From NCBI GenBank assembly GCA_018857735.1, contig JABMCL010001960.1:62001-126000 (forward strand): a stretch of DNA of 64,000 bases, given 5' to 3'. This DNA comes from Alviniconcha marisindica. Taxonomy: Eukaryota > Mollusca > Gastropoda > Provannidae. Below, piece by piece: positions 13,105 to 24,007 of the stretch. The notes beneath the pieces are model-generated. The model worked only from the letters and a program-made list of their open reading frames with translations, was not told the DNA's origin and ran no database searches. The position numbers were made by a program, and so were the translations under genes. The stretch's first letter is position 1. Every line of letters starts with the position of its first letter.

Positions 13105-13388
13105 GAAATAGATCAGACGGAATACCAACATGTGCCTGATGGGCAAAATTGAAGGGATTTCGAAAATTGTTGTTTGATGTTTGTATATATTTTGTTTTAT
13201 ATTTGTGTATTTGGACTGATTTTGTAGGCTTGACGAAAGGTTTACATATTAAAAACGTTTTGACATGTGCATCTGTTTATAACAAAGTTTGATCGTCCTG
13301 ATGGTGATCCTGTGAGGTTGACATGACGTTAAATCCAGCTGCTAACTCTCACTCACTATCATTGTGTATCTCCTCCCTCCCTCCCGCC

Positions 13389-13429
<41 letters not shown>

Positions 13430-13475
13430 TCTCTCTCTCTCTCTCCCTCGGCGGGGGGGGGGGAGGGGGGGGTAC
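13069..13475. repeat. (GT)n, (CT)n and G-tract microsatellites
   Basis: GT at 13069-13099, then GT followed by CT and an interrupted G tract at about 13391-13472. Confidence 0.9.
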
Positions 13476-13709
13476 GCGTATGTGGATGGGTCTGTGTGTA
13501 CGTGTGCGAGTGTGTGTGCGTGTTTGTTTTTGCGTGTATGTGTATGTGAATGCGATAAAAAAAAATTGCTGTCCATCAGTTGGACTTTGATTTGACCCCA
13601 TTGTTATGGATTTTGTCTGAAGCAATAAAAAATCAAAGTGTCTACCCGACGATATTGAGTTGAAATGAGACATTATTTGATGTATTTCTAAATGAATCAA
13701 TCCAAAATT

Positions 13710-14028
13710 GCTTGCATGTGTTGCAACGCAATCACAGGTTCCGCCATCTCTTATTTTTCTGAGCTACTACACCTTTACAGCCATTCCCGCTCTCCGCTCT
13801 TCGTCAGCCATGCATACTGAAACTCCAACGCCTCAACCGTTGACTTTCTCACAATTCGAGCCCCACATCTGCAACACTCTCCCCCAAGACACCAGGTTAT
13901 TCTCTCATCCTTCAAAGGCAAACTCAGTACAGTTCTCTTCTCATAAATATAATTATCAGTTAAGCAACATTGTGCTTCGCCCCTATCAGTCTGTACAGTG
14001 TGTGTGTGTGTGTGTGCGCGCGGCGCGC

Positions 14029-14065
<37 letters not shown>

Positions 14066-14285
14066 AGTGAGTGCGTGTGTGTGTGTGTGTGTGTATCTTT
14101 CACATAGTTACGCTTGAGCTCTTTTTGATGTGACTATTATGTGTTAGCTTTTTGTTAAATTGCTGATAACATTTTCCATCTCGATGTTATTTTCCATAAC
14201 AGTATGTGTGTCACATCATGCTTGTTCAGCGCTTTGAGCCGCAGGGTAGGCGCTTTACAAATTTCCAGTATTATTATCATTAGTG
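13710..14285 (+). mobile_element. CR1-like LINE C-terminus and 3' tail
   Basis: The frame from 13741 reads like the CR1-type C-terminus (FTAIPALRSSSAMHTETP, PHICNTLPQDTRLFSHPS). It is followed by (GT)n at 13998-14093 and a tail with agcgctttgag...gcgctttacaaat ending in (ATT)n. 5'-truncated and diverged. It ends just before SLC5 exon c. Confidence 0.7.
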
Positions 14286-14303
14286 AAAGTTGTTTGCTTG
14301 CAG

Positions 14304-14390
14304 ATCATGATCACTGCTCTTGGAATCGGCGGCGGTCCTTTGCTGGGTCTATTCATTATGGGCATGTTTTTGCCCTGTGTCAATTCTACG
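14304..14390 (+). CDS. SLC5-like transporter, exon c (GGGPLLGLF helix)
   Basis: This 29-codon exon has acceptor ttgcag, donor GTATGT and phase 0 at both ends. It contains GIGGGPLLGLFIMGMFLP followed by CVNST. The G-G-P-L-L-G-L-F..GMF string is the most diagnostic SLC5 signature in the window. A LINE tail with a (ATT)n end stops only about 20 bp upstream of the acceptor, so the branch point and pyrimidine tract lie at a transposon boundary. Confidence 0.88.
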
Positions 14391-14435
14391 GTATGTTTCA
14401 ATGCCTTGATTGGATCTTGTCATTTCTTCTTTTTA

Positions 14436-14470
14436 CCCCCCTCCCTCCCCCCCCCCCCCCTCTCCCCCAG
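14436..14470. repeat. C-rich homopolymer tract
   Basis: Runs of C with few T interruptions, downstream of exon c. Confidence 0.85.
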
Positions 14471-14762
14471 CCACCACGACGACGTTACGAATGGGTGGGG
14501 GTGAAATTGTCTCGTCTGTCTTTTTCTGTATCCGTCTATTTAATTGTTGTTTTGTCCGGACGCTGTTTGAACCGTTAAACTATTTTCAGCTAAACTGTGT
14601 ATGGCATGAGCTTGAGTATTATGCGTAAAGATTGGATTGCTACCTTCAAGTTCAAGGACACAGTGATGCTTTTAAACGTACTGCTGAATAAACAACTGTC
14701 TGTCCTATAGTATCTATGAACGATTACGAGTTGACGTACGAAATTAATCCAGTTTTCATTTT

Positions 14763-14893
14763 TACATGATATTCCGGCTCACGATTATGTACAGTGGTGA
14801 AATGGAATGGGAACTGATTATTTGCTGGGCGTTAGAAGACGATTTCCATTCCATTCCACGATTGTACATTATCGTGAGCCGGAATATCGTGTA
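14763..14893. mobile_element. Short foldback/MITE-like element, 131 bp
   Basis: The ends are long inverted repeats: TACATGATATTCCGGCTCAC on the left and its near-complement on the right. Arms extend about 48 bp each with few mismatches around a short centre. There is no coding capacity. Confidence 0.7.
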
Positions 14894-16140
14894 ATATATA
14901 TATATAGGTTGCTTTCTTTCAAGTCAATGTCACTTTGAAGGTTCAAATCCTCCAAGTGTTACGAATAATCTTTTAAGTGCCGAAGTTTCTGCAGCCGATC
15001 TCTTTTTCTTCTTCTTCTTCATTTTATATTTCATTGTCCCTTGTAGGAATTTCGGGTTGCACAGCAGCCGCAAGAGCACCGCTACCTGTTCCTATTAGTG
15101 TATGCAGTAGTTTCAGGTCTCCAAACAGTGGTGTCGCTGCCAGTGTTTGGGATTTAGAATTAATTCGTCATACAACCAAACTATTTTCGCAATATTAGAT
15201 GTCTAAGAGCTTCTTATAAGATATATGTTGAATCAACATACAAGGGGGTTAATCAGCGCTCGAAATATGCACCACAAGTACAACAAAGACCTGAGTCGCC
15301 TACGGTAACTCTCACCTGTCATACACAAATTCCACCAGAGGTATAGCCTCAATTTTTGTTTTCCTAATATGTTGTATGACATCCGAGAACATTAAGACCC
15401 AAGAACCAATCATGAATTACTTGATTTCAATCGTCCAGTGGGGAACATCCCGTTGTTTGCTTTGATTTAAATTATTCAATTATTTTAATTATTCAAGCGG
15501 CTATAGTCCTGAAATCTGGCCCACACAGAGACGAGGAGATATTATATGAACATGGCCTTTCAGTCACCACCTTTAGTTTTGTGCATCATTATCACTCCTG
15601 TGTTTTATGTAAAACTGTTGTAAGGAAGAAGGAAAACTTACTCACACACAAAAAAAGGTCACAGATACAAAAAAAATGCAAAAAAGCAAACAAACAAAAA
15701 ACACTACGTTTCGGTAGGCATATATATGTATTCATGAGGGGAAAAACAAAAACAAACTCATACTTCACGTAAAAGAACAACAACAAACTAACTGATGTCT
15801 GTCTTTCTTCTATGTCACTATGAGCTGGCTAAGTATTTGTTCCCCTCCGACGAAAACTTCTGTCGAAACGTCGTAGTGTTTTGTTGTTGTTTTCTATCCG
15901 TGGCATGTCTTCTTTTGGTGAGTACGTTTCTTCTTTTCTGCCGCCTGTTTTTCTGACGAGCAGCTCTGTGTACCGATGTGTTTGTTTATTTGACCTATCA
16001 CCTTTGGTTTCTGAGAGAGAGAGACTGAGCGTTACTGAATTAGCGATGACAGCGGACGTCCAAAAGTTCCCACAGGTGACCAGAGCACGGATTCGTGAGT
16101 GAGTGAAATTTGAACCCGATTGGTGGAGAAATGTAGGTTT
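14894..16140. other. No gene; possible inverted terminal motif of an unknown element
   Basis: About 15700-15885 has 'aacactacgtttcgg' on the left and 'cgaaacgtcgtagtgttt' on the right, an inverted pair of the type seen at ends of Penelope-like elements. No protein domain is present, so the identity is open. Confidence 0.35.
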
Positions 16141-16145
16141 GCATG

Positions 16146-16146
<1 letters not shown>

Positions 16147-16208
<62 letters not shown>
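16147..16208. repeat. (AC)n microsatellite
   Basis: Pure CA repeat of about 60 bp. Confidence 0.95.
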
Positions 16209-16211
<3 letters not shown>

Positions 16212-16744
16212 CCGCCCCACAGTACTCCCCCAGGTAAACAAGTCTTAAAGTGTTACTTAGAGTGTGCCAAACACGTTACAAGAATGCACATTATTCTTTT
16301 TAAACTAAGAAAACATTTGATTATGTAACAATAAAATCATGTTACTATGCGTAAAAACACGAATTCTGACATTCTTGGATTTTGGAGGTAGGGGACACAT
16401 TTTCTTCATTTCTAAGAGTTTCCACATCACAAGTAGACTGCTTAATTAAACCATCATTGTGAACCAATGCCTCACCATTGGACACACACTCGTTGTTTAT
16501 TTCAATCATTATGATCACTTTAAAAAAGTTTTTTAAAATTACTGTGAGAACCAAACACGTCACAGCATCACAAAATTATTTGAGAATAAACCCAAGAGCT
16601 TTCTGTTGCATTCTGAAGCAAAGAATTAGTGAAAAGTGTGATACAGAACTTTTGACAGAAAAAAGGCCGTTGTTAACCAGGCCCAGGAACTGTCGCACCT
16701 GCAGTGTTAGTCAAGTAATTAGAGCAACACTCTCAAAGACGTAT

Positions 16745-16925
16745 CCGTGAAGTGCATGAAGTTCGGCTGTGTGGTTCCAGCCTTCCCATTGAGCCCATAG
16801 TACTCCAAGCTCTGGGTTGAAAAATCAGCCAGGGCTGAAAAATCCCACATGACTGATGCGATTCGAAATCCAAGACCTTCCGACCCGCAGTCCGACGCGC
16901 TAACCGCTACGCTGCGGGGGCCGGT
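16745..16925 (-). mobile_element. tRNA-headed SINE (minus strand)
   Basis: Read on the minus strand, the right end has an A-box-like TAGCGGTTAGCGCG and, about 35 bp later, a B-box-like GGATTTCGAATC, the internal Pol III promoter arrangement of tRNA-derived SINEs. It lacks a cloverleaf good enough for a functional tRNA. Confidence 0.7.
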
Positions 16926-16954
16926 GACGTCTGAATATTAAATCGTGATGACGT

Positions 16955-17008
16955 CGCCCTGATTTAACCGTACCGGTTGAGTAGGCGTAAAACCCCAAGT
17001 TACTTACT
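16955..17008 (+). repeat. Short SINE-tail-like repeat, copy 1 of 3
   Basis: The core TTAACCGTACCGGTTG followed by GTAGGCGTAAAACCCC recurs at about 42660-42710 and 58150-58195 (ATATAACCGT.ATGGTTG...GG(C/T)GT.AAA). All three are on the + strand. Confidence 0.65.
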
Positions 17009-17617
17009 CGTAATGACGTCAAAATTACTTTGCCATCATTTCATTCTTCTTCTTGGCAATTTCAAACAATATCAGTTCTTTCCGTGTATTTTATGATGTT
17101 CCCCATTTCAAACAAACTGTCCAGATTTCAGAACTGAACAGTGACAAAAATAATTTATACGTGACATGTACACAAAACTAACAAGTTCCGGTATCCTATC
17201 AATGATGTCATACTAAAACGCGGGAAAGAGCTCGTGAAAACAGTGTTACAGTGTGGGAAATTCCTCTTCTAAAATCGTTATAAAATCAACGGCACGTTGA
17301 ATCACAAAACCTTTAATGCGGATCATGTTCGTTTGACCTGAGAATGATAACTGATATGGAGAGAAGGTTAGCCTCCGAAGGAGAGTTCCTTCAAGTGATC
17401 TGTTCTCTCTGTAAACTCTATTTCCATCTTGAATATTTGCAAAGGCCACCTATGTTCAGTATAGATATATATTATATGCTTTGTAAAGAAAATTTTGCTA
17501 GTTTTCATTCGTAGAACTCTCCACGCCAATCTTTTTTTCGTTGGCGATCCTTTGACACTACAGGAAAGAAACCATTTTCAATTGAAACGAATCCTGAACT
17601 TTTTAGTACAGGTATAT

Positions 17618-17691
17618 TTAGGACATGTTAAATAGCTCTCTCTTTCAGGGTGCCTTAGGACATGTTAAATAGCTCTCTCTTTCAGGGTGCC
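17618..17691 (+). repeat. 37-bp perfect tandem duplication spanning a splice acceptor
   Basis: 17618-17654 and 17655-17691 are identical. Each contains ctctctctttcag followed by GGTGCC, so both the pyrimidine tract and the first two exon codons are duplicated. Confidence 0.95.
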
Positions 17692-17918
17692 ATTGTGGGC
17701 TTTGCGGTCAGCACGGTCTGCACATTCTGGGTTGCCATTGGAGCAATAGTGTTGCACGTGGTGCAGCCCAGTTTACCTTTCAGCACCGAGGGATGCGCGG
17801 CAGTGGAAATAAACGCATCTGCCGCTTTCAGTGGCTACAATACTATACAGAACCTCCTGCAGGAACCATCTTCATTGGGAATCACGTCCTTACCACCTGC
17901 GGATAATCTGATGGAGTG
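17686..17918 (+). CDS. SLC5-like transporter, exon d (helix plus external STEGC loop)
   Basis: This 233-bp exon starts GAIVGFAVSTVCTFWVAIGA, a membrane helix like the SLC5 segment G(A/S)x(V/I)G...TFW(V/I)GIG, then has a loop with PFSTEGC and two possible N-glycosylation sites (NAS and the sequence around it). It ends two bases into a tryptophan codon at a GTTAGT donor. The acceptor used is the second of two identical copies made by a 37-bp tandem duplication (17618-17654 and 17655-17691). Using the first copy would add an in-frame TAG within eight codons. Confidence 0.87.
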
Positions 17919-17953
17919 GTTAGTTTGTGTGTCTGTCATTCCCATCTGCCCGA

Positions 17954-18211
17954 CGTGTTTGTCTGCCTGTCTGTCCGTGCCTGCCCGTCTGCCCGGCGTG
18001 TTTGTCTGCCTGTATGTCCGTGCCTGCCCGTCTGCCCGGCGTGTTTGTCTGCCTGTCTGTCCGTGCCTGCCCGTCTGCCCGGCGTGTTTGTCTGCCTGTA
18101 TGTCCGTGCCTGCCCGTCTGCCCGGCGTGTTTGTTTGCCTGTCTGTCCGTGCCTGCCCGTCTGCCGGGCGTGTTTGTCTGCCTGTCTGTCAGTGTCTGCC
18201 CGTCTGCCCGA
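17954..18211 (+). repeat. 43-bp minisatellite, six units, decaying to about 18560
   Basis: Units start at 17954, 17997, 18040, 18083, 18126 and 18169 (CGTGTTTGTCTGCCTG...CCCGTCTGCCCGG). Beyond 18211 the array degrades into CTGT/CTGCC-rich sequence. It fills most of the 833-bp intron between exons d and e and produces long spurious Cys/Leu/Pro frames. Confidence 0.9.
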
Positions 18212-18666
18212 CCCTGTCTGTTTGTTTGCCTGTCTTTCTGCGTCTGCCCGTCTGCCTGACCCTGTCTGTCTGTCTGCCTGTGTTTGTTTGATTGCCTGTC
18301 ACAGTATCAGTGTCTATCACAGTATCAGTGTCTGTTTGACTGCCTGTCTGTCCGTGTCTGCCTGACTGTGTCTGTCTGTATGCCTGTCTGTCCGTGTCTG
18401 TTTGACTGCCTGTCTGCTGCCCGTGTCTGTCTACCTGCCCGCCCGAGCCTGAGACAACGATGTCTGTCTTCCTGCCCGTGCCTGCCTGTCTGCCGGCCCG
18501 TGTGTGCCTGCCATGTCTGTTTGCTTGCCTGCCCGAGTTCACTGCCCGAGTGTCTGATTCCGTAAGCCGTATGTATTGGGTGAGAATACGGCAGTTCGCG
18601 CTCATGAATTCGAGTGTTTGATGTAATAGATTGTTTAAGGACGGGGATATACCGTTCGACATAAAG

Positions 18667-18741
<75 letters not shown>

Positions 18742-18748
18742 TGTGTTT
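18667..18748. repeat. (GT)n microsatellite abutting the exon e acceptor
   Basis: About 80 bp of GT repeat with one A interruption, ending three bases before the final pyrimidines of the 3' splice site. Confidence 0.95.
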
Positions 18749-18751
18749 CAG

Positions 18752-18852
18752 GACTGGAATGAACAGGATCTATACCCTGTCGTTCTTGTGGTATCCCTCC
18801 CTGGCTCTTGTTGTGGCTGTGGTAGTAGGCATTCTGGTCAGTGCAGTATCAG
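18752..18852 (+). CDS. SLC5-like transporter, exon e (last core helix)
   Basis: The first base completes tryptophan, then the exon reads TGMNRIYTLSFLWYPSLALV and a valine-rich helix ending GILVSAVSG. This resembles the SLC5 stretch (Y)xISFLY..(I/L)G.....GxxVSxxTG, the final conserved helix before the C-terminal tail. It ends in phase 1 at a strong GTAAGC donor. Its acceptor is the end of an 80-bp (GT)n tract with only 'tttcag' as pyrimidine tract. Confidence 0.87.
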
Positions 18853-19294
18853 GTAAGCCGCTTCCAGCTGGGTAAGGACAAATCGACGTCCTCATGATGC
18901 ACATGTGCTTCGGGCCTACGTTAGGCGCTTCATAAATAAACTCCCACCCACCAACCCTTGAATAATGCCGGCACAGCAAGGCACGGTAATGCCAGCAAGT
19001 AATGCAGTAGCGACTGAAAAACATGCCCCGTTTGGCTAGTAGTGGTACAATAACGATGGTAAACAAGCCAGAATAGAGACAGCGCCACCCATCACTAGCA
19101 TAAGTGTTTATGGTCCGACAAACGTGAGGCGGCGCCCACGTGTTTGAAAGATTTACCGGATGACATTGATAAAGTTGTATTCATCGTACCAGTTTTCGCC
19201 GCTTCGGTAAAGACAGAGAGCAGTTCTCTGTGTCGTTGCTTAAACAACTAACATTTTAAACAACTAAGAACTAAAGTTTTCATTTGTTTTCGTT

Positions 19295-19356
<62 letters not shown>

Positions 19357-20189
19357 GTACGGCTAGCATGCAACCAGAATCGGGCTGGATCGTATATGCC
19401 GGATCCGACTTCCCGCATCCGATTCGGTTCCGTTCTTGCAAAGGAGGCCCGGCCGAACGGATCCCGTCCAGAAGCAAGTAGGTGTGCAAGACTCGTCGAG
19501 CCCGGTTCTGGCCAATGCTTCCGAGCCGATCCAGATCGGATGCGAATCGGACCCGGCTTTTTTAATATACATGTCTTTAATCTACACGCGCGCACCAGCA
19601 TCACGAGACACTTTACAGTAACACTTCAAGAAAAGATGTACGAGCTTGTTCATTCGTTGCAGAAGACCACGAAATTCACCTCCAGAGCCAGTATCTGGGC
19701 GAACGAAATAATTATTATAATGGTTAATCTTATATCACTTTAGGACAGAAAGTTAATTGTAGCCTGCAGCCAGTGATGTACTGTTGATGGCCTGTTAGTG
19801 ACAGAAGTGCATTTTTCCATCTGTATTCATATTTACGAGACTTTTACGACAACAACAAAATTAAAATAAGAGTTGAGTGCAAAAAACAACCCGGAGGGGC
19901 AAACCGGCCTACTAAGACATAACTAATTCTAATCAGCCCATGAACAAACCACACGTCAGTACAAGTTCATAGGCCTACTCCCAAGTTTTCCCACACACAC
20001 ACTCCCAAGTTTCTCCCCCCCCCCCCCCACACACACACACGCGCGCGCGCGCACACACACTCCTGTGTTTTGTCGGCGTGTGTTAACCCGGAGTTGTGCA
20101 GGAAATCAGCTGATGGTAGTGAAGATGCGGTAGTGAAGATGCTCTACGTGAAATAGAACTGAGAGTACAGCCGAGCCAGGCAATCGTCT
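18853..20189. other. Intron sequence with simple repeats, no gene
   Basis: (CT)n at 19297-19353; C, (AC)n and (GC)n tracts at about 20008-20060. The 19370-19570 stretch is CG-rich with many GATCCG/GATTCGG-like motifs but has no recognisable product. Confidence 0.5.
19297..19353. repeat. (CT)n microsatellite
   Basis: Pure CT of about 57 bp. Confidence 0.95.
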
Positions 20190-20347
20190 ATCATTGGCGG
20201 GAGCTGCAACAAGTATAATTTTTGTCGCGACAAAGGTTTTGTCGCGACCAAACCTTTGTCGCGACAACGTTCGTCGCGACAAACACGGACAAAACACGTC
20301 TTTTGTCTCGACAAAAATGATACTTGTGGCAGCTCCCGCCAGTGATA
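20190..20347. mobile_element. Palindromic MITE-like element with repeated GTCGCGAC
   Basis: The ends are inverted (ATCATTGGCGGGAGCTGC left; GCAGCTCCCGCCAGTGAT right). The interior carries four copies of the self-complementary TCGCGA core within TTTGTCGCGAC contexts. It is 158 bp long and non-coding. Confidence 0.75.
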
Positions 20348-20813
20348 AGGTCCCGCCAATAATAGTCGTCGGGCTTCGAGAACTCCATTTTTCTTGTCAT
20401 TCTAAACCTGTCAACAAAATGGGCGTATCGAGTCGACATGCCGGGTATTAATCTGTGTAGCTGAAGTAACATTTGAGTGTGAAAGATTGTAACTTCTGCA
20501 AGATAAGGTGCTAGCTATTTGTGTGGTTGTGTACCGGTTCTGCTACAGTTCCGAGGAGCTTTGCGGGATGAGAGTTTGCGGAATGGACCGAAACTGAGAA
20601 ACGTACGATCCGTTATTATTTCCCTCTGTTTCGAGGACTAGCGACACAGTTTATCTTCTGTAGCTGGCAGAAAGGAGATGAGTCGTCAGTATATTTGTCA
20701 GAGTAACGCATGATATGTTATTAATTTTATATCGAGTAATTAATTTTGGAGGCGTTATATTTAGATCTGGAAGATCTTAAACCCGCGATGTCTTTCTTTC
20801 CTCTTCCCTCGAC

Positions 20814-20894
<81 letters not shown>

Positions 20895-20938
20895 CGTGCG
20901 TGCGCGCATGTGTGCGTGCGTGCGTGCATGCATGTGTA

Positions 20939-20990
<52 letters not shown>

Positions 20991-22331
20991 GTATTGTGCT
21001 GTGTAGTGTTTCTCTGTATGTGCGTGTGTGTGTGTGTGTTGTATTGTGCCGTGTAGTGTTAAACGTCATTCAGTGTCAAACTGAAATTCTGCATTGCTTT
21101 GAGTAAACCGCAAAGCTATTGCTACTTGTAGCTCTGTGAGCTGCGTTGCATATGATTATATAGAGACTGAGTGAACGTGTTTGGTGTATGTCCTGTTGAT
21201 ATGTTTAATGACTGATATCCGATTTTTGGCACACAATGCAGAGCAGAAAGGTAATCCAAATTCTGATGTGGTGATCAGTCTTAGTTGCCTCGATCAGACA
21301 CGTGTTTCGCTACCTGAGTAGCTCAACGGTGACCACCGGCACATAATGCTAACGAAAGAAAACCACCGTCTAGTTGGTAGACTCCGTTAACATGGGAGAA
21401 TACCCTCGGCTGACACACCTAAGGAGCTTAGGTTAATTTTTTTAAGAAATTATTTTTGCATGCACGCTTCGAGACCCGATTCTGTCTCACTGGCTCAACC
21501 AACACAAGCTCATTCTGGTTTGTAGACACCTTCGACCAACTGCAGACTTGTATACAACACAACTACCCGTGTGATTTCATGAATATGAAAGAAAACATTC
21601 TTTTTCTGAGGAATGAGTGAACAACTACTTGTGAGGTTGACAAAAACTGATAGAACAGATCTAGGAAAAAGTATTCGCCTAGACGACGAAACACAAGGAA
21701 ACAATGAAACACACGTGCTTTCGACAGAAAAGTGTCTTCGTCAGGTGCAAGAAAATAGATAATAATAAAAGAAGGAGGAAGCAAAAAAGAAGACAGACAA
21801 GAAGAAGCTGATGTAAAACTATATATATATAAGAATGTAAACGTAGATTTAAAACGTCATCAAAATGACGAAAATTAGGAGGATTTTTAATTGGGCAGAT
21901 CGTGGCAAACACTGAACATCAAAACGAACAAGATTTGCCAACAGTATGTCGGTCCTTACTTTTCGTACAACCCACACTATGGTTTTGTTGCCAAGCGAAT
22001 AGCAAGGCTCCCAAAGTAGGACAGGTTTTCCCATACGCTACTTGTAACAATCACTCGTTTGTTGTTTTGTTTGTGGACTGATCCATTATGAAGCTGATGT
22101 TACAGTTTGGAAACGTGCAGTTGGAGGGGTTGATGCGTAGTATTGAGTGCAGTTCACAAGGTGTTTGGGTGGCCGAAGTTCCCCAACCGAGCGAGTGGAC
22201 GAATTTCCCCATGCCACCCTATGTGTTTCGATCAATGAAATGATGGCAAAATCTTTTTGACGTCATTACGATATAAATAATTTGACGCAAGGAAAGAAAG
22301 AGTCAAAGGAAACAATGGCTCTAGAAGTAGT
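20348..22331. other. Intron with GT microsatellites, no gene
   Basis: (GT)n at about 20816-20892 and 20943-20990, with a third short tract at 21023-21040. A stretch at 21690-21760 (CTTTCGACAGAAAAGTGTC then TTCGTCAGGTGC) looks like the tail of a retroelement, but no domain supports this. Confidence 0.45.
20816..21040. repeat. (GT)n microsatellite cluster
   Basis: Three GT tracts with gtgcgtgc-type interruptions. Confidence 0.93.
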
Positions 22332-23110
22332 TAGTGATGGCAAGAATGACAAAACTGAAAAGAATGAATAGGAATATGTACACAACGGGACGCGACATGT
22401 GTTTTGTTTTGTGTGCCTCCTTCTTTTGTGTTAATAGATAATAAATACATTCTTTCATGTGCTAATACAAGGAGCGAATAGCCCGTTGAACGAAAGCAAC
22501 TAAGGACTGAGAATGAAACAGTGGTGTTTATATCTTCATAGTTCTTTTCCATTTTTTCAAGATTGTGCGATCAAAGCAGAGATAATTTATCTTCGGAGGA
22601 CCAAAATAAAAACAACGTTTAGCTCGACTGGCAAGAGACCAACAACGTAGATACAGGTCGTGGCTGGTAAACCTGGGTGACCAGGTGGAGAGAGCTGTAT
22701 AGCAAACTGCAAAGCTGTTACTGGACAAGTAAATGAAAAGATTCCTGGTTCTTCTTTTTTGATTGATAGGAATAGTCTACCGGAACCATGGTCGATTTAT
22801 CAAGACCGCTTTCGTCGTTCGGTGCAAAAATACTAAAAGTTTCACAGTCACAGCTTGTCTCTGCATCATTCTCAGAACTCGTTTTAGCATTTAAATCACC
22901 AAGCACAATCATGGGAAGATCACCCAGAGTCTCTATCCATAATACATTGTTCAGTGAGCGATATACCATTAGTAATTTCCGTTTCTTTGTAGTACACAGA
23001 CTTGGCAGGAGGAGTATATATATGACCCTAGTAACACCACTTCACTCTCGGTTCCCAGAAGCTCCTTGGAAAATTTCAAAACGACAACGTTGTCATATTC
23101 TGCGTGGATT
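22332..23110 (-). mobile_element. LINE endonuclease fragment with interspersed repeat copy 2
   Basis: 22332-22785 matches window positions 1-471. The minus-strand frame running from about 23110 to 22718 reads like an APE endonuclease, with MIVLGDLNAKTSSEN as the signature and FSKELLGTESEVVLL upstream. This resembles the endonuclease of the LINE at 6 kb. Frameshifts are present near 22990. Confidence 0.7.
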
Positions 23111-23139
23111 TAGTCAACGAAATGACTCGATTCTTTTCT

Positions 23140-23400
23140 TACAAGCGGTGCCACACCACCCGAGAGACGCGACGTGGTTGCGTCTGTCTACTTTACACCG
23201 GGTACCAGAAAAACGTCATGTCATGGTTCAGGAGCTGTGTGAGAGTCGAGGTGGACGTCCTGGACTGTCCGTCCTAACGAGCCTTCTAGTTTCCGTGGAC
23301 GTAAAGATTTATTGCACCGTGCTTCGGCATTGGTCACAACTTGTCTCTAATATGTCAACTGACATCTGAGGACATAAAGCATCACTTTATCATCATCATC
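23140..23400 (+). repeat. Interspersed repeat fragment ending in (CAT)n
   Basis: Contains gagagtcgaggtggacgtcc, a stretch rich in tccgtggacgtaaag, and ends aaagcatcactttatcatcatcatc. The end structure is like a LINE or SINE 3' tail. I infer a repeat from the tail and composition; no domain is present. Confidence 0.4.
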
Positions 23401-24007
23401 AAAACGTCATGAAGCGGGAACAAGAAAGTCAAAGCTTTATATACGAACGAACATCAGGTTCATAAAGGCGTGCATATTACATGTAAGAAAACTTACATTA
23501 CGTGTTGCATGGTCACAGAGATTGTTACGGGCCCGGCCAAAATCCTAGGTACTGGTCTTTTTTTCCCGAGTCCATGGTTTTCCCTCTTGTAGTGACAGTT
23601 ACTTCGCTCTGTCTAGTCATACTTTTGTTGACACTTTCAGCAAGGGTGAGCTGACGTTTTTCACCGCCCTCTCTGACTGACTGCGATCTCAACGGGTAAC
23701 ACACCGTGTATCCGCGTTCCGAAGTATTCAGCCGGAGCTCCCGTTACAGCGAGGCCCAGCCTGAGCAGGCAGAAGCAAAACATCGATCCTCGTAAATTAC
23801 ACCGATGTACGTCAAATGTAGGTCTTGCACCTCAAACAGATCATAATGGTTACTCGACTCGCACTCCACTGAGGGTGCGATGAGGACCGTTGGCCTTGCT
23901 GCTTGCAGTAGAGCCTTAAATTATCCTGAGAAGCTATTCTGACTTCAAGTTCTTTCTTCCCCTGCAACAGCAACAACAGAAAACTGAAAGTGAAGGTGGT
24001 ATGTAGT
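23401..24007. other. No recognised feature
   Basis: Unique-looking intron sequence with no domain, RNA gene or clear repeat. Confidence 0.4.

Noticed and set aside
17954..18211. CRISPR-like regular repeats
   Set aside because: Head-to-tail minisatellite with no spacers, in a eukaryotic intron.
17954..18560. Cys/Pro/Leu-rich frames of 110-209 codons
   Set aside because: Products of the 43-bp minisatellite. Only the first part of the longest frame (exon d) is real.
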